Shown in pieces: positions 1 to 11,000 of a stretch of 64,000 nucleotides of DNA. The translations under genes were made by a program, and so were the position numbers. Each line of letters begins with the position of its first letter. The stretch's first letter is position 1. Location: NCBI RefSeq assembly GCF_000346465.2, contig NC_034016.1:7403814-7467813 (forward strand), in the 5' to 3' direction. This DNA is from Prunus persica. Lineage: Eukaryota; Streptophyta; Magnoliopsida; Rosales; Rosaceae. The notes under the pieces are model-generated. The model made no database searches, was not told the DNA's origin, and was given only the letters and a program-made list of their open reading frames with translations.

Positions 1-256
1 GTGTTTTTGCGCGACACTATACCTGTTGGTCGCGCAAAGCCTGCCCAGAACCGGATTGCGCGACGAAAAACGTTGGGTTCGTCGCGCCATATCACCAGAA
101 CTTTTGCCTCCCACTCTTCCTCCCTCTGGACACTTAGTGAAAATTTTTTGGGTGTTTTTGCGCGACCCTGTACCTGTTGGTCGCGCAATCGCATACATTT
201 GAATTGCGAGTTTTTAAGGACATTGCGCGACGAACAACCTAAACCCTAAATCCCAA

Positions 257-890
257 ATTTGGGCGGCCTGCCAACATTGCGCGACGAATTGCTTATGCAT
301 GCGTCACACAAAGTTTCAAAATCGCCCGCTATCCCTAAATCCCAAATTTAGGCGGACTGCCAACATTGCGCGACGATGGAATAAACTTGTGGTTCGTCGC
401 GCAATACCCTTTTAAAATTTCTTGCGCGACGTATTGGTTATCACTGCGTCGCGCAAGATTTCAATATCGCCCGCTAAACCCTAAATCCCAAATTTGGGCG
501 GACTGCCAACATTGCGCGACGATGGAATAAACTTGTGGTTCGTCGCGCAATACCCTTTTAAAATTTCTTGCGCGACGTATTGGTTATCACTGCGTCGCGC
601 AAGATTTCAATATCGCCCGCTAAACCCTAAATCCGAAATTTGGGCGGACTGCCAACATTGCGCGACGATGGAATAAACTTGTGTTTCGTCGCGCAATACC
701 CTTTTAAAATTTCTTGCGCGACGTATTGGTTATCACTGCGTCGCGCAAGATTTCAATATCGCCCGCTAAACCCTAATTCCCAAATTTGGGCGGACTGCCA
801 ACATTGCGCGACGGAATAAACTTTTGTTCATCGCGCAATACCCATTTAAAATTTCTTGCGCGACGTGTTGCTGGATTCGTCGTGCAAAAA
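257..890. repeat. 146-bp tandem repeats in the left CACTA subterminal region
   Basis: The anchor ATTGCGCGACG recurs at 365, 511, 657 and 803, a constant spacing of 146 bp. A shortened unit starts at 276, 89 bp before the first full one. Each unit carries several TTGCGCGACG/CGTCGCGCAA motifs in both orientations, so the array multiplies the putative transposase-binding motifs. The copies are almost identical, which suggests recent amplification. Confidence 0.9.
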
Positions 891-1143
891 CGAATAAAAT
901 TTCAGAAACCACGCGATGGCCTCCTTCTTCCCCAGTTTTCAGAATTCTTCCACGCCGCCGTCTCTCTCCCGCCGCCGCCGCTGCCTCCTACCTCGGTGGA
1001 TTTGGACCGCGCCCGCCACATTGCTGTTACCCCGGAGCTCCCCCGCCGTCACCGTCGAGCCAGCCGTCGCGATTTCTTCGGTTTTCACCGAATCTGCTCC
1101 GCCGTGATTCTTCCTCCTCCGGCAACCAATTCCGACACCTGAG

Positions 1144-1662
1144 GTATGGTTTCTGTCCTATTTTTCATGCTTTAGCTGATGGTTGGGTAGGAATTATTGG
1201 ATTGTTGCTCTAGGCCGCTTAATTTGAAACCCTAAGTTTCGGCCGGATTTTGAATTTCAATTCCGGCCACTTCCGGCCATTTTTCGGGCTATGTCCAAGA
1301 ACAAAAGTGACCCGAAATGATGTATTCAACCTAGGGTAGGAACCTTGGCCCTTAGTTTTACGAATTTTCCGGCGATCGGTATCGCTTTGGGGCGGCGCGT
1401 GGGGTACTGTAGTAGACTGAATTAGGTCCCAGTGCAATCCTTTGGTTGTCACGAGCGCATAGGTGTTTTCGGATTAGAATTTGGTTGCCATTTCCGTCTC
1501 GAACGGATTTTGCCTATTGTGCGATTTCCGGGGTTGTTATGTTCGGACCGTTGGATCGAAGTCACACTCACGTATGGTGTAGGTTGTATTTGTTGGATCG
1601 TCTACGATTCGACGGATCGTGGATCGGAGTCCCGGATACTCCGAACTCGCAAACCCTAGGTC
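1144..1662 (+). repeat. Chromovirus-LTR-like leader/intron module inside the CACTA gene
   Basis: Starting at the donor-like GAG|GTATGG, this block is collinear with the interior of the gypsy LTRs in the window, most clearly the minus-strand LTR at 40145-42726. Shared landmarks in the same order include TAGCTGATGGTTGGGTAGG, TCCAAGAACAAAAGTG, TTTTCCGGCGAT, CACGAGCGC-TAGG, CGAACGGATTTT, ATTGTGCGAT, CCGTTGGATCG, GGAGTCCCGGATACTCCGAA and ACCCTAGG. Similarity ends near 1662. The rest of the intron (to TGTGCAG at 1742) is unrelated AT-rich sequence. Confidence 0.85.
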
Positions 1663-1742
1663 AATAATCTGAATTGTATCATATCAATATCGGATATTCG
1701 TATATTTTATTAATTCGTTTCTGTATTTATGAAATTGTGCAG

Positions 1743-3584
1743 ATGTCAGACCTGATTACACGTCGTAGGGCGGTGACGACCACGCAGAGTTCGGAGCCCC
1801 CGACTCAGCCGACATCTGCTGCCACTGCTCCAACATCTGCTGCCAGCACTGATGGACCACTTGGCAGTTGCACCTGCGGGGTCCCAGGCGCCTGCCTCAT
1901 CAGCGTCATCAGTGGCGCAGCCTGTTAGCACCAGGCGGCGTCATCGGCCCGCCAGCACCACCGACACCACATCCACGGATGCATCGGGGTCACAGCCAAG
2001 TATAGCTTTCCTTTTTATCCAGTTCATTTTATGTTTTATTTCTTCTTGTTGTTTTTTAATTTTTGTATGTGTGTATTTGATTGTTAAATTTGTTTTTTAT
2101 TTAACATTCATGTCATCTTTCTTTGCAGCAAAGAAGAACACCCGAGGGCCGTGTCGGCAATTGAAGACGGCGAAGGTCACCCGGGTGACCAACAGTCGTA
2201 TCAACATCGGATACGACGAGCGACATCGGGCTGCACCGACGGCGGAGTTGCATAGCTCCTTGGCCCACGACATTGGTCATGTCATTCGGAGCTATTGCCC
2301 GATGCAATGGAAGTCTTGGACGGTGATGCCTGACGAGACCAAGACTGCGGTTCGCGGCCAGTTGTCGGTATGTAGGCCTTTTCATTCTTTTTCTTTCAAA
2401 CGTAGTTTTTATATTATTTAAATGTATGTAATTAATTTATTGCAGACGAACTACAACTTGGAGGACCTTGACGAAGAGTCGTTGGCGTACGTCAACAGAC
2501 TCTTCTCTGAGAGGTACAAGCAGTGGAAGAGCGACTTGCACCACCATTTTGAGGCGTTCGATGATCCGCAAGTCGCTCTTCAAGAGGGTTGCCCGAAAGA
2601 GCTTGAGGGGCGAGAGGATAGTTGGGCGTGGCTCTGCGCTCATTTTCAGGCGCCCGCTTTTGTGGTAATTTTTTATATTTTAATTTATTTTATTACAAAT
2701 GTTTTTTTAATTTTTTATATTTAATTTCAATTTCAACTAATACGTTTTATTTTTTGTATAACAGAATAAAGCCAAAGTCAATAAGGGCAATAGGAAGAAG
2801 AAGACTCTTCTCCATCATTCGGGTTCCAGGCCCTTCTCCTATCGGATGGATGCACGGCGTCAGGTAATAATAGAATAATTTTTATTTAATTTTTTAATTT
2901 TTCATTATTCTTAATTTATTTTGTCGTTCTAATATTTGTCTTCTTTTGTTCAATTTAGGGGGGGTCCAAATTCCCAGAGATCGACGTCTTTGGCGACGTT
3001 TATGTTCGGCCTGGGAATGAGTTGGCCGAGTCCCTTCATGTAAGTATTATTTAATTTTAGTTCTTATGTTACGATTCAACTTTAAAGTTCATTATATGAG
3101 TGTTTGAATTTATATTTTATGTTATGCTAAACAGACGACGATGGTGGAGAGGAGCCAGTTGGTTCTTCAGGAGTCTGCCTCCCAACTTCCTCCCGATACT
3201 CCGATCGAGTCTGTGGATCCTCCACAGGATGCTGGGTTTCAGATCTTGACGGAGACATTGGATCAGACTCTAGGGAGGAGACCGGGGACATATTGTCGAG
3301 GGATGGGGAATGCCAGGCGGAGGGAACCCAGACCCCGTTCATCAGCGCAGTCGAACAGTCAGGTCACTGCTTTGACAGCACAGGTGGCCACTCTTCAGAG
3401 CCAGATGTCGGTCATTCTGCAGTCCCTCGCACAGTCCCGCATTCCAGTCCCGCATTTTGATGTGCCGACCTCCCAACCCGTCCACCCCGAGCATGCCCAC
3501 CAAACCACTGCCCCGGTGGACGCCCAGACCTCCGAGCCGCATACTGGCGACGACCCGGTTGATTTTGCTTCATTATTTGATTAG
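1743..3584 (+). CDS. CACTA-associated transposase-like protein (Transposase_24/Ptta type), six exons
   Basis: Coding exons inferred from GT-AG junctions are 1852-1999, 2129-2367, 2446-2664, 2765-2863, 2959-3039 and 3135-3584. They join in phase to 1236 nt (411 residues plus stop). Exon 2 encodes an R-I-N-I-G-Y-D ... W-K-S-W segment, exon 3 a Y-x-x-W-K-S-D-L segment, and exon 4 N-K-G-N-R-K-K-K followed by H-H-S-G-S. This order is typical of the Transposase_24 domain found in plant CACTA elements. The last exon has a short heptad-like region (residues near T-A-Q-V-A-T-L-Q-S-Q-M). An intron at 1144-1742 precedes an ATG at 1743, whose Ser/Thr/Pro-rich frame closes at 1928. The frame that continues into exon 2 opens only at 1852, so either translation starts at 1852 or a one-base frameshift lies near 1850. 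The family is thought to help transposition; no catalytic DDE domain is seen. Confidence 0.72.
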
Positions 3585-3757
3585 TGTATTTATTTTCATC
3601 ATAAACATTTATTTTATTTGTAATACATTTATTTTATTTTATAACAAAATTTTATTCTAATTTATTTTTCTTGCAATTTCATTGTTTAATCAATAAAAAA
3701 AACCAATTTTATTTTTAAAAAAAATATAAAAAAATAAAAAAAATTGTAATATTATTT

Positions 3758-4331
3758 TTGTGCGACGGAAAACATTTCGTCGCGCAAACCCACATGTAAC
3801 AAAAAAAAATAAAAAATTAACTTTTTTATTACTTTTAATTCTTGCGCGACGAATACATACGTCTTGCAAACACGTTTTGCGCGACGAAATGTTTCGTCGC
3901 GCAACTTATTCTGCGCGACGACAGAGATTTTCGTCGGGCAAAGATATGAGCGACGAAAACTTTCTGATCGCGCGAATGGTTCTGCGACGAACATATACGT
4001 CTCCCGAACAAGTTTTGCGCGACGAATTAAGTTTCGTCGCGCTATTCCTGTAGTCGCGCAAATATACTGGCGCCGAAGACTTGGTCGTCGGGCAAATATT
4101 TATGCGACGAACAGTTGTTTCGTCTCCACACCGTTGGTGCAACGATGGTTTACCCGTCGCACAGTTTTGCGCGACGAAGGGTTATACCTCGTCGCGCAAA
4201 GGCTTTCTTCACGATCTTCGCGCGACGGAATATGCGCGACGAATTTTTTGTCGCGCTGAAATTAGTGCGACTAAATAAGACTTTGCGCGACGTTTTGTTA
4301 TTCGTCGCGCAAAGAGCAAAATGTAGTAGTG
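3758..4331. repeat. Right CACTA subterminal repeat zone and terminus
   Basis: About fifteen imperfect copies of the GCGCGACGAA / TTCGTCGCGC motif occur in both orientations over 570 bp, ending in the terminal ATGTAGTAGTG. The copies here are more diverged and more irregularly spaced than in the left array. No reading frame in this stretch is credible; the apparent short ORFs are read-through of the GC-rich motif. Confidence 0.85.
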
Positions 4332-4511
4332 TAAATGGAAAAATTTCTCCATTTTCATAGATCCTAAATGCTTACATTCATTTTGATGTCAGGGCTTTAA
4401 AACTACATTTGGGAAAGTAAATAAAGATCCTTACAAGATTGTATTGTGGAAGATCAAATAGATAAAAAGAAAGTATCGATCTTTTTATGTTTTGGTTGCC
4501 CCAACAGTAGC

Positions 4512-4922
4512 TGTTGAGAATTAAGCTACTTACTGAGCTTAATACAAACTGCAGATGACAATCGTACAGATTGTTGCTGAGAAGAATGAAGAAACGAAGA
4601 ACTTTCCTTTTTAGGAAGTAGCCGTTAGCTACTCTATTCTATTTTGGGATAATTCCTACAGCTGTTTTTTTGGTCTTTTCTTAGCTATACTGAGATAACC
4701 GATTCTAGCCTGGTGTAAGAATCGTAGCCTCCAATGATCACGTATGGTAGGAGATGAGTCCTTGTCTCCTAAAATTTAGGATCCTGGTTTTGGCAGTATA
4801 TGTCATGTATATGAGCATGGTTTTGCTAAGTCTTCAATATAGAAAAATACAAAACATTCTCATTGTCTCTGAGTATTCTATTTCCTTCCTCTGTATAAAC
4901 GTTTTCATACCAAAAATTAATA
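4512..4922 (+). repeat. 5' LTR of the copia element
   Basis: Begins TGTTGAGAATTAAGC and ends AAAAATTAATA, where the 3' LTR has AAAAATCAACA; the expected terminal CA is therefore decayed to TA here. It is followed immediately by the primer binding site. Confidence 0.93.
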
Positions 4923-4934
4923 TGGTATCAGAGC
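4923..4934 (+). other. Primer binding site, initiator tRNA-Met type (copia element)
   Basis: TGGTATCAGAGC directly abuts the 5' LTR. It is the usual plant retrotransposon primer site complementary to the 3' end of initiator tRNA-Met. Confidence 0.9.
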
Positions 4935-5052
4935 TCCGGGTCTGAATCCAGAGAAGGGCGTGAGCTGTGAGAGAGAGGGCCTTCCTGAAAAATTCACAAA
5001 AGGGATTAAGATTGCTCTTTTATTGTTTGGTTCACTGAGACTCACTAGGAAA

Positions 5053-6116
5053 ATGGTGGGACCAAGTTCTTCAGGTGGAGATTTACGAACTCCACAATTT
5101 GATGGTGCAAACTATGATTTTTGGGCTGTCAAAATGGAGACCATCCTCATAGCACATGATCTATGGGATGTAGTTGAGGTCGGAGTACAACCTCAGCCAG
5201 TTCTTGAGGAGGAAGAAACTCTGGAGGTGAAGGAAGTGAGGCTGAGCAAGTTCCAGTGAAAGCATCTACCATCTTCAGAGAAGACAGAATCAAAAACGCC
5301 AAGGCACTGAGTCTCATTCAAAGAGCTTTAACCAATGAGCTCTTCCCTTGCATCAGAATTGAAAAGACTGCAAAAGAAGCTTGGGATACTCTGAGAAGAG
5401 AGTTCAGAGGAGATAAAAAGATAAGAGCAGTAAAACTTCAAGCAGTTAGAGCAGATTTTGAGTATATGAGAATGACTGATGGTGAAAGCTTTGATAGTAA
5501 TTTGGCTAGATTTTTTGGAACTGTGAATAATCTGAAATCTCTTGGTGAAGATGTGTTTGAAACAAGAATTGTGAAAAAGATTTTGATGAGTCTAAGTAGA
5601 AGATATAAGTCCATTGTGTCTATTATTGAAGAAACTCTTGACCTGGATGTTCTTAGAGTTGAAGAGGTCATTGCATCTGTCAAAGTCTATGATAAAAAGG
5701 GAGGGCTTGCAAGATGAAAGAGATAAATTGGCTGGGACTAAGAGAGCTTTCAGTAGCCTCAAGGTTGGAAATAACCAAGTCCATGGTACTCATAAGGGCT
5801 CACAAAGTAGACCAAATCAAAAGTGGAAGGGACAAGACAAAAGGGGATCAAATTGGTCTCAAAATGGAAGCTTGAACAACAATAATGGCTCAAGCTGGAA
5901 TAATAGTGCTGGAGGAAATTGGAACAATAGCTTCAATTCACAAAACAAGCAAGGTAGTATCAGTCAAGGAAGTGTGAAACCACAGTGCCAAGTATGTCAG
6001 AAGTATCATTTTGGTGTGTGCAGGAACAAAGGACCTAGATGTGGAAAATGCAATAGGTTTGTTCATACTGCAAAGGACTGTGAAGGTCATAGTCACAAAC
6101 AAGTAGCCAACTATGC
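5053..6116 (+). pseudogene. copia gag (UBN2-type capsid plus zinc knuckle), broken
   Basis: The start M-V-G-P-S-S-S-G at 5053 leads into F-D-G-A-N-Y-D-F-W, the usual opening of plant copia Gag. The frame is lost near 5256, continues in another frame to 5717 (A-W-D-T-L-R-R-E-F, typical UBN2 capsid), then shifts again. An Asn/Ser-rich linker at about 5850-5960 precedes a CCHC knuckle, C-G-K-C-N-R-F-V-H-T-A-K-D-C, near 6036-6080. At least two frame disruptions mean no intact Gag can be made. In family members Gag forms the cytoplasmic particle that packages the element RNA. Confidence 0.88.
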
Positions 6117-7747
6117 AAAGGAAGAAGAAGTAACCACAAGAACTATGTTCTATGCTTGTCACTCTGCAAGTTTGCAAGATAAAAGTGTATGGTTTGCGGA
6201 CAGCGCCTGCAGAAACCACATGACCTCTCAAGAGTCTGTGTTACTAAATATTGATAGGACCGTGACTTGCAAAGTTAAAATGGGCACTGGAGATCTTGTA
6301 CAAGCAACTGGAAAAGGCACTCTAGTGGTTGAAACTAAGCATGGGAGAAGGTATATACATGAAGTGTTGCTTGTTCCGGGCCTGGATGAGAATCTATTGA
6401 GTGTAGGCCAAATGATGGAGCATGGTTACTATGTCCTATTTGGGGGTAACATGGTAGTTATCTTTGTTGATGGCAGCCTCAACAATGTTGTAGCAAAAGT
6501 GGTCATGGAAGGAAATCGATGTTTCCCTCTCTCACTAGAATCTATGACACCTGCAGCAACGAAGGCATCAGTGATTGAAGACTCTTGGATCTGGCATAGA
6601 AGACTTGGACATTTGAATTTTGTTAGCATGAAAAAGATGCAGCGGATGGAAATGGTGACTGGACTACCTGAGTTCCTCCACTCCAATGAGTACTCAAACT
6701 GGATCGAATGCAGGGGTTTCCTATTGCATCCTTCTTCGCAAGTAAGCAACCGGCCTTTTGATCTCATCTGGATTCCGAAGGATGTCGTACCTTTAGTCTA
6801 AGATTAGACAAAGAGCAAGGGGGCTATGAAGCACTGCCGAGTAGACCATGGCTCCAACCGGGGTGGTTCATGACCGAAATGAAGGATGTGTGTGAAGGTT
6901 GTGTTTTAGGAAAACATCACAGAGAGAAGTTTCATAAAGAGGAAGCATGGAGAGCAAGCTGTCCACTGGAATTAGTGCACATAGACTTGTGTGGACCAAT
7001 GCAAAATGAGTCAATTAGTGGAAATAGATACTTCATCACATTCATTGATGACTTCTCAAGAATGTGTTGGATATATTTCCTGAGAAATAAATCTGATACC
7101 TTTAATGTGTTCAAGAAATTCAAAGCCTTTGTTGAATTGCAAAGTGGATTTAGTTTGAAAAAGCTAAGGAGTGATAGAGGTGGTGAATATACCTCACATG
7201 AATTTCAAGATTTTTGTGCAAGCATGGGAATGGAGAGGCAACTAACCATTGCCTACTCTCCTCAGCAAAATGGAGTTGCTGAGAGGAGAAATAGAACAAT
7301 CTGTGAGATGGCAAGATCCATGATGACAGAGAAAGGAATTCCAGTGAATTTTTGGGCAGAAGCTGTAAGTACAGTTGTGTATCTCCAAAACAAATGTTTT
7401 ACAACATCTGTGTCAAACAAAACACCATTTGAAGCATACCAAGAATCAAGCATCAAAAAGTCTTCGGTTGCATCTGTTACACTCATGTTCCATCACCCTT
7501 GAGGCAGAAATTTGATGACAAGGCTAGAAAGGGAGTCTTTATGGGGTATGGAAGCTGTGAAAAGGGTTATAGAGTGTATGACCTGCAATCTAAGAAGATT
7601 GTGCTCTCAAGGAGTGTAATTTTCAGTGAAAACAAGACATGGAGTTGGGAAAGAAATCAAGAAGAGCCTATTCCTATACCTTTCAATCTTGAAGGGAATG
7701 GAATAAAAGTTGAAGTTGGTGAAGATCAAACTGATGCAATCTAGTTT
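6117..7747 (+). pseudogene. copia protease and integrase region, broken
   Basis: The protease active-site region reads W-F-A-D-S-A-C at about 6190, with Ala where the family usually has Gly after Asp-Ser. The GAG-pre-integrase His pair, W-H-R-R-L-G-H, is near 6592-6612, and the matching Cys pair, C-E-G-C, near 6892. Between them lies about 185 bp of unrelated sequence ending in a stop at 6799. The integrase core follows, with H-I-D-L-C-G-P, F-I-D-D-F-S-R, S-D-R-G-G-E-Y and Q-Q-N-G-V-A-E-R-R, then a frame break near 7500. The C-terminal integrase part continues to a stop at 7742-7744. Confidence 0.88.
6685..6868 (+). other. About 185-bp insert splitting the integrase zinc finger
   Basis: Recognisable copia protein similarity stops after G-L-P-E-F near 6682 and resumes at E-M-K-D-V-C-E-G-C near 6876. 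The intervening bases show no copia similarity in any frame and have a more balanced base composition than the flanks. I see no target duplication or inverted repeats. The origin is unknown: filler DNA, organellar DNA or a captured fragment are all possible. Confidence 0.55.
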
Positions 7748-9419
7748 GATAATGGTGGAAGCTCTCACTCAAACACAAATGTTGATGTTTCATATGGAAA
7801 TAACAGTCAAGCTTTTACACCTAGCTCTACTCCAGTGAAGTTGAGAACTCTGGAAGATATATATGCGAGATGTCACATGTGTATCATAGAACCAGAGAAC
7901 TATCAAGAAGCAGCTGGTGATTTAGCTTGGCAAGAAGCTATGAATGTAGAGTTGGAAATGATAGAGAAAAACAATACTTGGGAATTGGTAGAGAGACCAT
8001 CAGATAAACCTGTTATAGGTGTGAAGTAGGTGTTTAAGACTAAGCTTAATTTGGATGGAACTGTTCAGAAACACAAAGCTAGGCTTGTAGCAAAAGGGTA
8101 TGCACAGAAACCAGGGATTGACTACAATGAAACCTTCGCACCAGTGGCAAGGTTAGATACAATTCGAACTCTTATTGCACTTGCAGCACAAAAGGGTTGG
8201 AAACTATTTCAGCTTGATGTTAAGTTAGCATTCCTAAATGATGTGCTCGATAAGGAAGTATATGTAGAACAGCCCGAAGGTTTTGAACTGAAAAATGCGG
8301 GTCACAAGGTTTACAAGTTAAGAAAAGCCTTGTATGGATTTAAGCAGGCTCCTAGAGCCTAGTACAGCGAGATTGATGCATATTTATCTATGTGCAAGTT
8401 CAAAAGAATAAGCTACTTTGTACACTAGATCCGATAATGAAGAAGGTTTGATCATTGTCTCAATCTATGTTGATGACATTGTTTATACTGGAAACAGTGA
8501 GAGGATGCTTACTGGATTTAAAAGGGAGAAGATGCAGAGATATGAAATGTCAGATCTTGGACTCCTTCATCACTTCTTGGGCATGGGAATACCACAAACT
8601 GATCAAGGGGTTTTCATTCATCAAAGCAAGTATGCCAAATCCTTGCTTGTGAAGTTTGGGCTTGAAGACTGCAAACCAGTATCCATTTCATTGCCTACTG
8701 GTAAGAGACTCAAGAAAGTGGATGGGAGTGAGTTAGCTGATGAAGGACTCTACAGGAAAATAGTAGGAAGTCTACTGTACTTAACAGGAACAAGACCTGA
8801 TTTAATGTATGCTGCCAGTTTGCTGTCAAGGTTTATGACTAGTCCTACAAAGAAGCATATGGGAGTTGCAAGAAGGGTTCTAAGATATGTGCAAGGAACT
8901 CTTAACTATGGCATTCAGTATGTGAGAAATCATTCAACAACTCTCATTGGATTCTGTGATGAAGATTGGGCAGGCAGTGAGGATCAGAAGCACATCTGGC
9001 TATGCATTTAGCTTTGGAAGGGGAGCATTCTCTTGGGCCTCTGTGAAACAAAACACAGTGGCACTATCAACAGCTGAAGCTGAGTATGTCTCAGCAGCTG
9101 AGGCAACAACACAGGCTATTTGGTTAAGGTTTGTTCTTGATGATTTTGGTGAAATGCAAACTGAGGCAACACCTCTGTTTTGTGACAATATGTTAGCAAT
9201 TTCGATGGCCAAGAACCCAGTGTTTCATCAAAGAACTAGGCACATAAACAGAAGGTATCATTTCATAAGAGAAGCTTTGCAACAAGGTGTGATCAACATG
9301 CAATTCCGCAGAAGTGAAGAATAGCTCGCAGATATTTTTACCAAAGCACTGCCTAAAGACAGATTCAAGCATCTAAGGTCGAAACTTGGAGTTAAGCCAG
9401 TAAGCAGCTTAGGAGAGGC
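7748..9419 (+). pseudogene. copia reverse transcriptase and RNase H region, broken
   Basis: The RT domain starts near 7930 (W-Q-E-A-M-N-V-E-L). It contains [24 protein letters not shown] and L-Y-G-F-K-Q-A-P-R, with the catalytic motif Y-V-D-D intact near 8465-8476. Stops occur at 8027-8029, 8360-8362 and near 8427, and the frame shifts near 8980 inside RNase H. RNase H shows A-L-S-T-A-E-A-E-Y near 9060-9087 and C-D-N near 9181. An in-frame stop at 9322-9324 precedes L-A-D-I-F-T-K-A-L-P. The region before the 3' LTR ends in a purine-rich GGAGAGGC. Confidence 0.9.
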
Positions 9420-9834
9420 TGTTGAGAATTAAGCTACTTACTAAGCTTAATACAAACTACAGATGACAATCCTGCAAATTGTTGCTGAGAAGAATGAAGA
9501 AACGAAGAACTTTCCTTTTTAGGAAGTAGCCGTTAGCTACTCTATTCTATTTTGGGATAATTCCTACAGCTGTTTTTTTTTTTGTCTTTTCTTAGCTGTA
9601 CTGAGATAACCGATTCTAGCCTAGGTGTAAGAATCATAGCCTCCAATGATCATGTATGGCAGGAGATGAGTCCTTGTATCCTAAAATTTAGGATCCTGGT
9701 TTTAACAGTATATGTCATGTATATGAGCATGGTTTTGCTAAGTCTTCAATATAGAAAAATACAGAACATTCTCATTCTCTCTGAGTATTCTATTTCCTTC
9801 CTCTGTATAAACGTTTTCATACCAAAAATCAACA
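9420..9834 (+). repeat. 3' LTR of the copia element
   Basis: Begins TGTTGAGAATTAAGC, ends AAAATCAACA, and is followed by GTAGC, which repeats the 5 bp before the 5' LTR. Confidence 0.94.
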
Positions 9835-9839
9835 GTAGC

Positions 9840-10725
9840 AATATGAAACAGATAATTTGAAAAATACTTAGTGACATTGACGCATTACCTTGTTGCACTT
9901 GGGTGTGCATTCATGAGGAATTGTTTTTAAAGTCAATAATCAAGGGGACTTTTTTTAAAGGCCTCCAATAATTATGATATTTATAATTGATAGTGTAAAA
10001 TGTATACAACTATTTGATATGGGAATCATTTTGAAGTTTACTTTCCCCTCGTGTTGGTAAATATTATATTAGGTTTTGTAAACCTGACAAAAGCTATTGA
10101 AAGGCCAAATTATATGCTTATAACGCTTGATATTTAGTCAATTCTTGAAGAAACAGACATAGCTTTTATGTACACGTCATATTGGAATACATTTTGACAT
10201 TATGAATGAGATGAATATTACTCGCTATCGCATGTTAGAAGTATAGTAATTTTCTTCTTATGATCATAAACAAATTCGAACCCCTTGTTCTTGAGATCCA
10301 CTCATTCTATGGTCTATAATATTTTATCACATGACATGAAAATTTTATTTTTAATTGAATAGTTTTAGAGACCATCGTATATGTGTTGCTATAAAACGAA
10401 CTTGAAGACTTTGCTCTATGTTATCACATTTATATTATATACACTTGGGTCATTGAACACATAATATTATTTTGGTGAGACCGATTCTAGTCGTCAAGGG
10501 AAGAAAAGGTTGTTCCTAAAGAACGACATAAATTATTATGTAAAGCACCACTATCTTCTTATCAAGATTTTTATATCACCTAATGTAAAAATAAGGTACG
10601 CAAGAAATTAAAATCCAAAAGATATATTGCAAGTCAAATGTTACACAACCAAAGTGACAAAGTAGTTACAAATGATTTATCTAGTTGTATGCCTGAATAT
10701 AGTTGCATATCTATAAGACCCAATG
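9840..10725. other. AT-rich spacer, nothing recognised
   Basis: This stretch is strongly AT-rich, with no long reading frame, RNA gene or clear repeat boundary. It may contain further decayed transposon sequence, given the degraded copia remnant further right, but I cannot support a specific call. Confidence 0.5.
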
Positions 10726-10728
10726 TTA

Positions 10729-10949
10729 GAGCATCTCCAGCTGCATCGTTACTCCCTTATTCCTAGCCATTTTAGCAAAAAAGAAGGAAAAACTGCCCTC
10801 CAGCAGCCTCACTACCTCTCTCGATATTTTAGCTTTCACTATTTTGGATCGCTACATGTAGCGATGGGGAGAGAGAAATTCAGGCTCGCCAACTGAAAGC
10901 TGTGCAAGGGAGAGAGAGGGGGAAAGAGAGAGAGAGAGAGAAAGAAAAA

Positions 10950-11000
<51 letters not shown>

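Larger units (their letters stand above)
1..4331 (+). mobile_element. CACTA (En/Spm) DNA transposon, right part, left end outside window
   Basis: The right terminus at 4331 reads inward on the minus strand as CACTACTACATTTTGCTC, the terminus that defines CACTA elements. Both flanks of the element are dense in a subterminal motif, TTGCGCGACGAA and its reverse complement (1-900 and 3758-4315), as expected for transposase-binding subterminal repeats of this superfamily. Between them lies a spliced gene of the Transposase_24 type. No TNP2/TnpD catalytic transposase is visible here, so the element may be non-autonomous, or its catalytic gene may lie elsewhere. The left CACTA end and the 3-bp target duplication cannot be checked because the window starts inside the element. 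Confidence 0.88.
4512..9834 (+). mobile_element. Ty1/copia LTR retrotransposon, complete but decayed
   Basis: LTRs of about 411 and 415 bp flank an internal gag-pol region on the plus strand, with the domain order protease, integrase, RT, RNase H that defines Ty1/copia. The 5-bp target duplication GTAGC is present at 4507-4511 and 9835-9839. By eye the LTRs differ at roughly 16 positions plus small indels (about 4%), so the insertion is old compared with element E. Several stops, frameshifts and a foreign-looking insert in the integrase region make it non-autonomous. Confidence 0.95.

Noticed and set aside
240..780. AAACCCTAAA units resembling the plant telomere repeat
   Set aside because: They occur singly, once per 146-bp unit, not as a TTTAGGG array; they are part of the CACTA repeat.
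257..890. Regular repeats resembling a CRISPR-like array
   Set aside because: Units are contiguous 146-bp tandem copies without short repeat/unique spacer structure, and the genome is a plant.
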